A stretch of DNA of 23,213 nucleotides, taken from the NCBI GenBank assembly GCA_947303105.1, contig CAMYXQ010000003.1:1-23213 (forward strand), read 5' to 3'. Positions 1 to 6,962 of the stretch are shown here, in pieces (position 1 is the first letter of the stretch; each line of letters starts with the position of its first letter). Source of the stretch: an uncultured Caryophanales bacterium. GTDB taxonomy: Bacteria; Bacillota_I; Bacilli_A; RFN20; CAG-826. A program made the translations under genes and the position numbers. The notes under the pieces are model-generated. The model made no database searches, was not told where the DNA came from, and saw only the letters and a program-made list of their open reading frames with translations.

Positions 1-162
1 ATCCCCGAGGATGAGCACCGCCGGCACGAAGAGAAAACCGTGCGGATGCCGATGCGCGAAGGGTTGCGTTCTCTTAACTTATCGAACGCGGTCGCGATCG
101 CCGTATACGAGGTATTGCGACAGCATGATTTCGAGCATTTGGCGTTGGAAGGACTATTATAA
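1..162 (+). CDS. trmL: tRNA (cytidine(34)-2'-O)-methyltransferase TrmL, C-terminal end (partial)
   Basis: The first 53 codons are open in frame 1 and end at TAA 160-162; the start lies outside the window. The peptide contains RMPMREGLRSLNLSNAVAIA followed by VYEVLRQ, the signature end of the SPOUT methyltransferases of the TrmL/YibK group, where the arginine and Asn-Leu-Ser-Asn stretch builds the knotted S-adenosylmethionine pocket. TrmL 2'-O-methylates the wobble base 34 of some leucine tRNAs. A hairpin terminator starts at the stop codon, so this is the last gene of its transcript. Other SPOUT members share part of this ending, so the exact tRNA target is inferred from the motif spacing. 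Confidence 0.85.
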   Translation: MPEDEHRRHEEKTVRMPMREGLRSLNLSNAVAIAVYEVLRQHDFEHLALEGLL

Positions 163-184
163 AAACCGCTTATAGCGGTTTTTT
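161..184 (+). terminator. Rho-independent terminator of trmL
   Basis: The arms AAAAACCGCT (161-170) and AGCGGTTTTT (174-183) are perfectly complementary around a 3-nt loop, and the second arm is itself a T-rich tail. It begins in the trmL stop codon. Its right end touches the stop codon of the minus-strand remnant at 184-186. Confidence 0.85.
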
Positions 185-345
185 CATAACTTGTGGGTTT
201 CGCGTCGGTGACCAATCGCGATCACTAAGATGATCAGGCGATTGTCTTCGATCGCTTCGAAATAAGCCCGTTTGATGGCTTCGCTCAGGCTGAGTCCTTT
301 GATAGTGGCATAGGCGGACGCTAATGCTTTTTCTTCCAAAGTCAA
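184..345 (-). pseudogene. Toxin-antitoxin remnant: antitoxin N-terminus joined to RelE/ParE toxin C-terminus
   Basis: The minus strand is open from about 384 to TGA at 184-186. Read from the TTG at 345, the first ~34 residues (TLEEKALASAYA, then GLSLSEAIKRA and EAIED) look like the ribbon-helix-helix antitoxins of the DUF6290/RelB type. The next residues (RLIILVIAIGHRRETHK) match the last beta strand and catalytic tail of RelE/ParE-type toxins, normally the end of a separate downstream gene. No ATG or clear ribosome site precedes it. The simplest reading is an internal deletion that removed the antitoxin's tail and most of the toxin. It could instead be a genuine short fusion protein of unknown role. 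The family calls rest on motif recognition only. Confidence 0.6.
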
Positions 346-430
346 TATGCGCGCAAAATATGCAGATGCGATGCGGATATTTTTAATTCAGTATTTTAAT
401 TCCGTATTTTTTACCTTTTTTTGCGCATAT
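345..430. repeat. AT-rich segment bounded by a 14-nt inverted repeat, with a 13-nt direct repeat inside
   Basis: The outer arms are ATATGCGCGCAAAA (345-358) and TTTTTTGCGCATAT (417-430); 12 of 14 positions are complementary. Inside, TTTTAATTCAGTA (381-393) is followed directly by TTTTAATTCCGTA (394-406). The segment lies between the toxin-antitoxin remnant and the Fic gene, so it may be an old operator, part of the Fic promoter or a small inserted element. No target-site duplication was recognised. A weak plus-strand promoter (TTGCGC at 421-426, then 17 nt to TAGTAA) is possible. Confidence 0.4.
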
Positions 431-467
431 GAATGTGGTTCAATAGTAATCACGAGGTACATATTCT

Positions 468-1505
468 ATGAAGACATTTGACTTAAAGGGGGCAGTGCTC
501 TCTTTAAACACACCCAACATTGTCTCCCTCCTCAATTCCATTGAGTACTACAAAGGGAAGACATCCGACCTCTCCAAATTGAAGAAGTCGGATATCCTCA
601 AAGCCATCGCTTACAGAAGCGGCGCGATCGCCTCGAACGGAATCGGCAACATTTATGTTGCGGAAGAACGCGAACGCCCTCTTTGCACCCGAACGAGCCA
701 ACCGAAAACCCTTCAGGAACACATGGTCGTCGGTTACTTGAACGCCGTGGATCTCATCAGCGAAGTCTACAAGTTCCAGACTTTGGATCTCAGCTTCGTG
801 ACCACCCTCCACTACTACATCTATAAGGACTACAATCCCGATTTCGGCGGCCGTTACAAAGACAGCCAGAACTACATCAAGGAAGCGATGCCGGATGGCA
901 CCTTCCGCACGATCTTCGTTTCCGCCCGTCCGGAAAACGTCGTCCCCCTTCTCGACAACCTGATTTATCAGTTCAACGAATGCGCCAAGGACGAAGAATG
1001 CAACAAACTCGTGTTAATCGCGGCCTTCATGCTCGATTACATGTGCATTCACCCCTATAACCATGGCAACGGCCGCGTCAGCCGTTTGCTCCTCCACTTC
1101 TTGCTGAAGAAGTATGGTTATGACATCGATGATTACTTCGCCATCCCATATCTCATGAAACTCCATCTCGGCGAATACATCGACGCCTTCGAAAGCTCGG
1201 CGACCGGCTGGCACGAAGACGAGAACAATTATGAGGCGTTCGTCGCCTTCATCCTCCGCCGCATCCTCGAAGCCTACCGCAAATTGGATTACATCATCGA
1301 AATCAACAGCCTGGATGCCATCTGCGAAGACAAGGTGCTCAAAGTCATCTATGACAGCGCAACCCCAATCAGCAAGACGATGATCCTCCGCATCCTCTAC
1401 GCCACCAGCAAGGCCACCATCGAAAAGGCGCTTGCCAAGTTGCTTAAAGAGGGCCGCGTCCAACTCATCACCAAAGGCCGTTATTCCAAATATTTCAGAA
1501 TCTAA
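468..1505 (+). CDS. Fic-domain protein with C-terminal winged helix and altered active-site motifs
   Basis: This 345-residue protein has the Fic fold, whose members usually transfer AMP from ATP to a hydroxyl of a target protein. The core motif is HPYNHGNGRVSR (residues 195-206), close to HxFx(D/E)GNGRxxR; the catalytic His195 is present, but the Mg-binding acidic position is His199. An N-terminal helix carries SNGIGN (56-61) where related proteins have SNAIEG, the (S/T)xxxE(G/N) inhibitory motif, so the autoinhibitory glutamate appears to be Gly60. Residues ~285-345 resemble a winged helix (ISKTMILRILYATSKATIEK, then KGRYSKYF). The ATG at 468 follows a CGAGG about 11 nt upstream. The stop is 15 nt before the EF-G paralogue, suggesting one transcript. 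Activity could be raised, changed or lost. Confidence 0.85.
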   Translation: MKTFDLKGAVLSLNTPNIVSLLNSIEYYKGKTSDLSKLKKSDILKAIAYRSGAIASNGIGNIYVAEERERPLCTRTSQPKTLQEHMVVGYLNAVDLISEVYKFQTLDLSFVTTLHYYIYKDYNPDFGGRYKDSQNYIKEAMPDGTFRTIFVSARPENVVPLLDNLIYQFNECAKDEECNKLVLIAAFMLDYMCIHPYNHGNGRVSRLLLHFLLKKYGYDIDDYFAIPYLMKLHLGEYIDAFESSATGWHEDENNYEAFVAFILRRILEAYRKLDYIIEINSLDAICEDKVLKVIYDSATPISKTMILRILYATSKATIEKALAKLLKEGRVQLITKGRYSKYFRI

Positions 1506-1520
1506 TAAGGAGCGAACATA

Positions 1521-3569
1521 ATGAAAGTCTATGATGCAAGCCACATCCGCAACGTAGCGATCCTTGGTCACCAAGGCAGTGGCAAAACCAGCTTGGTCGA
1601 ATCGATGGCCCTTTTGACCAAACTCATTTCCGAAAAGGGCAGCGTCGAAAAGAAGAACACCATCTCCGACTATTCCCTCAACGAGCAGAAAAGAGGCGGC
1701 AGCACCCAAACCGCGATCATCCCGCTCGAGTACCTCGATCACAAGATCAATCTCGTCGATATCCCGGGCAACGATGACTTCATCTCCGAAATGATCGGCG
1801 CCATCGGCGTCATCCGCCGCGCCATCCTCGTCATCGATGCTTCCTCTGGCGTCCAGATCGGCACCATCAAGCATTGGCGTCAGCTCCGCAAACGCGGAAT
1901 CCCGACCTTCATCTTCATCAACAAGATGGACAAAGAGCAGATCGATTTTGAAGCTCTTCTCGATGAGATTCGCGAAAAACTCGGCAAAAACGTCATCTCC
2001 TTCTGCTATCCGCTCGGACATAATGATCAATTTGACGGCTTTGCCAACGCCGTTGACCTCAAGGCTCACATCTTCAACGGCAAGGATTGCGTCGAAGCGG
2101 AAATCTATCCGGACAAGCGCGATCGCGTCTTCGAACTCCACAACACCATCGTCGAAGAAGTCGCCAAGGTCAACGATGAACTCCTCGAGAAATTCTTCAA
2201 TGGCGAAGAGTTCACCAAGGAAGAAATCCACAGCGCCCTCAAAGAAAGCGTCATGGCGGGCGAGATCGTCCCGGCCATCGTCGGCTGCGCGACCAAGAAC
2301 ATCGGCGTCCAGACCCTTCTCCAGATGCTCATCGACTATCTCCCGGATGCCCCGGAAGCCAACAAAGTCGAAGCCAAGGACGAAAACGGCAACAAAGTCG
2401 AACGCAAGTGCGACGATAATGAGCCGTTCAGCGCCGTCGTCTTCAAGACGGTCGTCGACCCGTATTCCGGCCTCGTCAACATCGTTAAGGTCTGCTCTGG
2501 CGTTCTCCACGCCGGCGATGACGTTTACGTCAATGGCGGCACCCAGCGCGTTTCCGGCCTCTTTGCGATGACCGGCAAGAAACTCGATGCCATCACCGAG
2601 CTCCATGCAGGCGATGTGGGCGCGATCACCAAGTTGGACGAAGTCCACACCGGCGACAGTCTCTCCAACCCGAAGGCGGTCACCATTTACGAAAAACCGC
2701 ACTTCCCGACCGCGGTCATCTTCAAAGCCATCGTCGTCGATAAGGCCAACGAAGCCAAGTTGATGCCGGCTTTGGCCAAGATCCAGGTCGAAGATCCGTG
2801 CCTTGAAGTCCGTCGTAACAACGAGACCAGCCAATTGCTCCTCGGCGGCGTCAGCGACAGCCAGATCGACTTCGTTCTCAACAAGCTCGAAACCGTCTAT
2901 AAGATCGCCGTCTCCACCGAACGGATGAAAGTCGTCTACCGCGAATCCATCAAGGGTCGCGCCGAAGGCGATGGCCGTTATGTCAAACAGTCGGGCGGCA
3001 GCGGCTTCTATGGCGTCGTCAAGATGCGGTTCGAACCGTGCGAAGAAAACGTCTTCGAAGAAGAAGTCTTCGGTGGCGCCGTTCCGAAGAACTACTTCCC
3101 CGCGGTCGAAAAAGGCTTCTTCGAAGCGTTGCAGAAAGGCTTATTGGCCGGCTTCCCCGTCATCGGCGTCAAAGGCGTCCTCATCGACGGCAAATACCAC
3201 CCGGTAGACAGTAACGAACAAGCGTTCCGCATGGCGGGCATCCTCGCCTTCAAAGACGCTTATCCGAAGTGCAAACCGATCATCCTCGAACCGATCCTCC
3301 GCCTCCGCGTCAACGTCGAATCGAAGTACACCGGTGCGGTCCTCTCCGATTTGAACACCCGCAGAGCCCGCGTTCAGAACATCGAAGAGAAAGAATTCGG
3401 CAGCCAGGAAATCGAAGTCCTCATTCCGGAAGCCGAAGTCATCGACTACACCACCCAGTTGAAATCGATCACCCAGGCCAGCGGCTTCTTCAACCGTGAA
3501 TTCGAAGGTTACGAAGAAGTTCCGGAAAGCCTCAAAGATCGCATCATCCGCGACAACAAGATCGAATAG
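1521..3569 (+). CDS. Elongation factor G-like translational GTPase (EF-G2 type)
   Basis: A 682-residue, full-length five-domain EF-G relative. Visible GTPase motifs are GHQGSGKT (16-23), switch I ending RGGSTQTA (58-65), DIPGN (80-84) and NKMD (134-137). Domain IV has KQSGGSGFYGVV and DSNEQAFRMAG, and domain V has EPILRLRVNVESKYTGAVLS. Canonical EF-G drives ribosomal translocation with DTPGH in switch II; here His is replaced by Asn84, and the clostridial EF-G-like proteins I recall carry Tyr there. The protein is therefore more likely the poorly characterised second EF-G than housekeeping fusA. The strong ribosome site AAGGAG precedes ATG 1521. It follows the Fic gene by 15 nt and ends at a clear terminator. 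Codons are strongly C-ending, as in well expressed genes. Confidence 0.88.
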   Translation: MKVYDASHIRNVAILGHQGSGKTSLVESMALLTKLISEKGSVEKKNTISDYSLNEQKRGGSTQTAIIPLEYLDHKINLVDIPGNDDFISEMIGAIGVIRRAILVIDASSGVQIGTIKHWRQLRKRGIPTFIFINKMDKEQIDFEALLDEIREKLGKNVISFCYPLGHNDQFDGFANAVDLKAHIFNGKDCVEAEIYPDKRDRVFELHNTIVEEVAKVNDELLEKFFNGEEFTKEEIHSALKESVMAGEIVPAIVGCATKNIGVQTLLQMLIDYLPDAPEANKVEAKDENGNKVERKCDDNEPFSAVVFKTVVDPYSGLVNIVKVCSGVLHAGDDVYVNGGTQRVSGLFAMTGKKLDAITELHAGDVGAITKLDEVHTGDSLSNPKAVTIYEKPHFPTAVIFKAIVVDKANEAKLMPALAKIQVEDPCLEVRRNNETSQLLLGGVSDSQIDFVLNKLETVYKIAVSTERMKVVYRESIKGRAEGDGRYVKQSGGSGFYGVVKMRFEPCEENVFEEEVFGGAVPKNYFPAVEKGFFEALQKGLLAGFPVIGVKGVLIDGKYHPVDSNEQAFRMAGILAFKDAYPKCKPIILEPILRLRVNVESKYTGAVLSDLNTRRARVQNIEEKEFGSQEIEVLIPEAEVIDYTTQLKSITQASGFFNREFEGYEEVPESLKDRIIRDNKIE

Positions 3570-3582
3570 GATCGATAAAAAG

Positions 3583-3611
3583 AAAAGGGACCCATCTGGG
3601 TCTCTTTTTTA
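3583..3611. terminator. Bidirectional terminator between the EF-G paralogue and the relay operon
   Basis: AAAAGGGACCC (3584-3594), a 4-nt loop and GGGTCTCTTTT (3598-3608) pair with one G.U, and T-runs flank the hairpin in both directions. It serves the plus-strand Fic/EF-G transcript and the minus-strand relay transcript, whose last stop codon lies at 3609-3611. Confidence 0.85.
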
Positions 3612-3959
3612 ATCAGCCAGCCTGTTATAGGCCTCTTCGATCTTCCGGTATTCCTCTTTTAGAATGCCGATCTCACGATCGATGTCCGCTTGCTCTTTGT
3701 TGCGGGTGGCCTCCGTCAAGGTGGAGGCGATTTCGAAGAGTTTCGTTAAGGCCAGGTTGCCCGTGACCCCTTTGAAAGAATGCGAGAGAGCGAATACCTC
3801 TTTTATGTCATTGGCCTCATAGGCCTCGATTAACGCTTTATAAGCGTTGTTCTCCATGAACTTCTTGATCATTCGTTCGATGAGCATGTCGTTCATCATG
3901 ATCGACAACGCGGATTCGTAGCTGCTGCCGGTCTCTAAGTAGAATTTCTTGATGTCCAT
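3609..3959 (-). CDS. Stand-alone Hpt (histidine phosphotransfer) domain protein
   Basis: Starting at ATG 3957-3959 gives a 116-residue, mostly helical protein with LSHSFKGVTGNLAL (59-72). HSxKG around His60 is the phospho-accepting signature of Hpt domains, which move phosphate between two receiver aspartates. Its ATG shares one base with the stop of the upstream REC-GGDEF-EAL gene (TAATG), a coupled arrangement; a longer upstream start would place the N-terminus inside that gene in another frame and adds only unfamily-like residues. In this operon it is the obvious carrier from the hybrid kinase's receiver to the receiver of the EAL protein. Partner choice is inferred from gene order. Confidence 0.88.
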   Translation of the reverse strand: MDIKKFYLETGSSYESALSIMMNDMLIERMIKKFMENNAYKALIEAYEANDIKEVFALSHSFKGVTGNLALTKLFEIASTLTEATRNKEQADIDREIGILKEEYRKIEEAYNRLAD

Positions 3960-5647
3960 TACTTCAACTCCTTCTCGATGAGTTTCTCGAAATCTTCGGG
4001 TGGGAGAGGTTTGCTGAAATAGTAACCCTGCACGACGTCGCATCCGCTTTCCTTGAGGAAGGCGCACTGCTCGGCGGTTTCCACACCTTCGGCCACGGTG
4101 ACCGCGTTCATCGTCTTGGAGAGATTAACGATCATCTTGATGATGTCCCGAACTTTGGGGTTGCGGTCCATGCTGCGGATGATCTGCATATCGATCTTCA
4201 AAACGTCGAACGGGAGATCGATGAGGGTACCGAAAGAGGAATACCCGCTGCCGAAGTCATCGATTTCGATCTTGAATCCGTTGTCGCGGATCTTGTTGAT
4301 GACGGGGATGACTTCTTTGGCGTCTTCCACGAAGGCGGATTCGGTGACTTCGATGTAATAAGCGCTGCGCGGGATGTTATTCGAGTCGACGTAACGGATG
4401 ATGTCTTCCACGATGGTCGGACGATAAATGTCGATGCGGGACAGATTCACCGAAATGGGAACCAAAACCCCGTATTTCTTTTTCCAGGAAGCCATATACT
4501 CAGCAGCTTTCTCGAAAATATAGGAATCAAGTTGACTGATGAGGCCGTTTTCTTCGAAAAGGTTGATGAATTCGCCGGGATTGACGAAACCGAATTTCGG
4601 GGAGATCCACCGCACCAAGACTTCGGCGCTCGCGAACGCGGGCTTGTCGCCGGTGATGTTATATTTCGGCTGGAAGAAAAGTTTGAATTGTTCTTCGTCC
4701 AACGCTTGCTGGAAGGACTCGACGAGTTCCTCCTTATGGAGCGTCTTGGCTTGTTTCTCTTCGTTATAGATGGCGATCTTCTTCGAATAGTCGCCAGAGA
4801 CGGAATCGGCTGTGGATTCGGTACGACTGATCGCGATTTCCTTATCGACCGCCGGATCGACGAGGGGATAGACGCCCATACGGATCGAGACGCCGACGTC
4901 TTCGACGACGTCATTGACGGCGGACGTTAGTTGCTCCGTAAGATCCTCATAATCGTCACGGTGTTCCCCGTAGATGATGAAGGTGCTGCCGCCGTCTTTG
5001 CCGACGATGCCGCGATAGGTTTCCAGATAACGGTTCAGGGCGGCAGAGATCGCCAAAAGGACCTTGTCTCCGAAAGCGCGGCCATAGAGCTCGTTGATGA
5101 GACGGAAACGGTTAACCGAGATGGCGAGCAGATCCTTGCCTAAATCGGGACATAGTGCGTCGAATTGCTGGGCGTACTTCTTGAAGAACTCGCGGTTGTA
5201 GAAGTTGGTGAGTTTCTCTCTTTCGACTTCCTTGAGGATGGAACGATCTTCGTAAAGCTCGATCATCCTCTTGATTCTCGCGACGATGATGTCGGGGTTT
5301 TCGTAAGGTTTCTTGACGAAGTCGTTAACCCCTAAATGGAAGCATTCTTCTTCGATGTTCTTGTCGCTGGTGCAAACGATGAAGGGGATCTTTTTGAGTT
5401 GGGGATTCTCTTGTCTGTCTTTTAGGACCAGGCGGCCATCATAGGGCATGAAGATGTCCAAAAGGACCAAATCGATCTTATGTTCTTCTTTTAGAAGAAT
5501 ATCGATGGCCTCTTTGCCGTCTTCGGCTTCGAGGACGTTGAAATCCTCCGAAAGAATCGCGGACAGAATCGCGCGGTTGATCGGCTCATCGTCAACGACC
5601 AAAATGGTCTTCTTCACTTCGAATAATGGGGCCCGTTTACCTTTCAT
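3959..5647 (-). CDS. Response regulator: REC, degenerate GGDEF, intact EAL (c-di-GMP phosphodiesterase)
   Basis: This 562-residue cytoplasmic protein has three domains. The receiver (~12-130) keeps Asp19/Asp20, phospho-acceptor Asp64, Thr93 and Lys113. The GGDEF domain (~165-300) has GGSTF (219-223) in place of GGDEF and Asn179 where the metal-binding Asp of the N-terminal strand usually lies, so it should not make c-di-GMP, though it may bind GTP. The EAL domain (~310-562) keeps the expected residues: Glu342 in EVLVRW, Asn401, Glu433, Asp463/Asp464 in IDDFGSGYSS, Lys484 in LKID and Glu520 in VAEGVET. It should hydrolyse c-di-GMP to pGpG under control of receiver phosphorylation. Ribosome site AAAGGA precedes ATG 5647, 31 nt after the solute-binding gene. 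Confidence 0.93.
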   Translation of the reverse strand: MKGKRAPLFEVKKTILVVDDEPINRAILSAILSEDFNVLEAEDGKEAIDILLKEEHKIDLVLLDIFMPYDGRLVLKDRQENPQLKKIPFIVCTSDKNIEEECFHLGVNDFVKKPYENPDIIVARIKRMIELYEDRSILKEVEREKLTNFYNREFFKKYAQQFDALCPDLGKDLLAISVNRFRLINELYGRAFGDKVLLAISAALNRYLETYRGIVGKDGGSTFIIYGEHRDDYEDLTEQLTSAVNDVVEDVGVSIRMGVYPLVDPAVDKEIAISRTESTADSVSGDYSKKIAIYNEEKQAKTLHKEELVESFQQALDEEQFKLFFQPKYNITGDKPAFASAEVLVRWISPKFGFVNPGEFINLFEENGLISQLDSYIFEKAAEYMASWKKKYGVLVPISVNLSRIDIYRPTIVEDIIRYVDSNNIPRSAYYIEVTESAFVEDAKEVIPVINKIRDNGFKIEIDDFGSGYSSFGTLIDLPFDVLKIDMQIIRSMDRNPKVRDIIKMIVNLSKTMNAVTVAEGVETAEQCAFLKESGCDVVQGYYFSKPLPPEDFEKLIEKELK

Positions 5648-5678
5648 AACTTCAATCCTTTGCGACTAATATCGGTGA

Positions 5679-6962
5679 TTATTCCAAACTTCCGTACATG
5701 GACACGGCTTCATCGACCGTGAGCGTGCCTTTGCCGACTTTGAAGGAGGCAAGGCGGATTTGCTTGGCGAGCGGGTCTTTGACGCCGAGACCTTCCGGTG
5801 AGAAGGTCCGTTCGGCTGGGATCTCACCAAACGCGGCGTACACCGGGTCGAAAGATAACTTTTTCGTCGGGGTCACCAAACGCTTGATGGAGGCCATCGC
5901 GTTCAACTCTTCGGTCCGGACGAGGAACCGCATGAACTCATTGGTCATATCCAGATTTTCGCAATCCTTGTTGACGGAGAATTCGACGGACGGACTATCG
6001 ATGAAATATCCGCCTTGATCGGTCAACGGGATAGGAATGTACGTATATTCGAATGGCGATTCAGAGAAGGCCGTCGATTGGCTTTCGCGCTTCTTGGTTC
6101 CGGAAACGGTATCCGCGGCGGCGATCATCATCGGGACGTCACCCTCGAAGAAACGCAGGATGACTTGGGTGTAGTTATCGCTGATAAGATTGCACTTATC
6201 GATATCGATCGCGCCGGAATCGACGAGGTCTTTCACTTTCGTCAACGCGCCACGCATATACTCGCCCGCTTCGGGATCGAGGTTATTGGCTTTAGCCAAC
6301 GCTTCGGGTTTTTTCGCTAATTCGGCAACGAAGGCGGGGTAGGCGATCGTATTCATCAAACAGCTCGAATCCTTGGCGCTATAACCCATCATCGGGCTCT
6401 CGTATCCTTTATCGAGGAAAGACTGGCAAGCGGCCAATAATTCGTTCCAAGTGGCCGGGATCTCGATGTTTTCCTTTTTGAATAAATCGAGGTTCACCAT
6501 CGTGCCATAGGTTCTGGAGAACACCGGGACCATATAGACTTCGCCACTGTCGCCATGGTTGAGGAGACCGGAACGGATGCAATCGAGATTCAACTTCAAA
6601 GAAGGATCCGAAAGGTCCTCCATGTGGGCGCGAGCGCTCTCGTATTTATCTCCGCCCGCCATACAAGACGCATAGGAGAAGAAGATGTTCGGGGCGTCGC
6701 TTTCCTTAGAAAGGGCGGTGCCAAGGTTGTTGGTGTAGTCATCGATCTTCTGGTAGCTGAGGGTAACCTTCGGATAGAACTCATTGAACTTGTCGAATTC
6801 GGCTTCAAGGGCTTCGAAATTGCTATAGTCCCCCACCACGCGAATGTCGCACTTGGTCTCTGGGTCCAAAGACGGTTTGAATTCTTCTTTGTCGTCCCCT
6901 CCGCAAGAGGCGAGCAACGACGTCATCATCAAGGCGGCGGCGAAACGGAATAATTTCTTCAT
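5679..6962 (-). CDS. Extracellular solute-binding lipoprotein (ABC sugar-binding type) without transporter genes
   Basis: Starting at ATG 6962 gives 427 residues with a lipoprotein signal, LLASC with Cys20 as the lipidated residue, then a two-lobed binding fold like family 1 solute-binding proteins (IRVVGDYSNFEALEAEFDKF, later YGTMVNLDLFKK and PATWNELLAACQ). Such proteins normally hand sugars to an ABC permease, but no permease or ATPase lies here. Its ATGA start overlaps the kinase stop by 4 nt, so it is made together with the kinase and is probably its ligand-binding partner on the outer membrane face. The longer reading upstream lacks a signal peptide and runs back into the kinase gene. 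Ligand is unknown; an oligosaccharide is the family-based guess. Confidence 0.9.
   Translation of the reverse strand: MKKLFRFAAALMMTSLLASCGGDDKEEFKPSLDPETKCDIRVVGDYSNFEALEAEFDKFNEFYPKVTLSYQKIDDYTNNLGTALSKESDAPNIFFSYASCMAGGDKYESARAHMEDLSDPSLKLNLDCIRSGLLNHGDSGEVYMVPVFSRTYGTMVNLDLFKKENIEIPATWNELLAACQSFLDKGYESPMMGYSAKDSSCLMNTIAYPAFVAELAKKPEALAKANNLDPEAGEYMRGALTKVKDLVDSGAIDIDKCNLISDNYTQVILRFFEGDVPMMIAAADTVSGTKKRESQSTAFSESPFEYTYIPIPLTDQGGYFIDSPSVEFSVNKDCENLDMTNEFMRFLVRTEELNAMASIKRLVTPTKKLSFDPVYAAFGEIPAERTFSPEGLGVKDPLAKQIRLASFKVGKGTLTVDEAVSMYGSLE

Noticed and set aside
1837..2571. A 244-codon plus-strand frame rich in Ser and Arg inside the EF-G gene
   Set aside because: Low-complexity shadow in another frame of a clearly conserved gene.
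1014..2834. A 606-codon open frame on the minus strand opposite the Fic and EF-G genes
   Set aside because: It is a by-product of the strong C-ending codon bias of the genes on the other strand; its acidic, repetitive composition matches no family, and the EF-G reading is unambiguous.
3960..4067. A 36-residue N-terminal extension of the Hpt protein
   Set aside because: The extension would lie wholly within the EAL gene in a different frame; the ATG at 3957-3959 in the TAATG overlap fits the family size.
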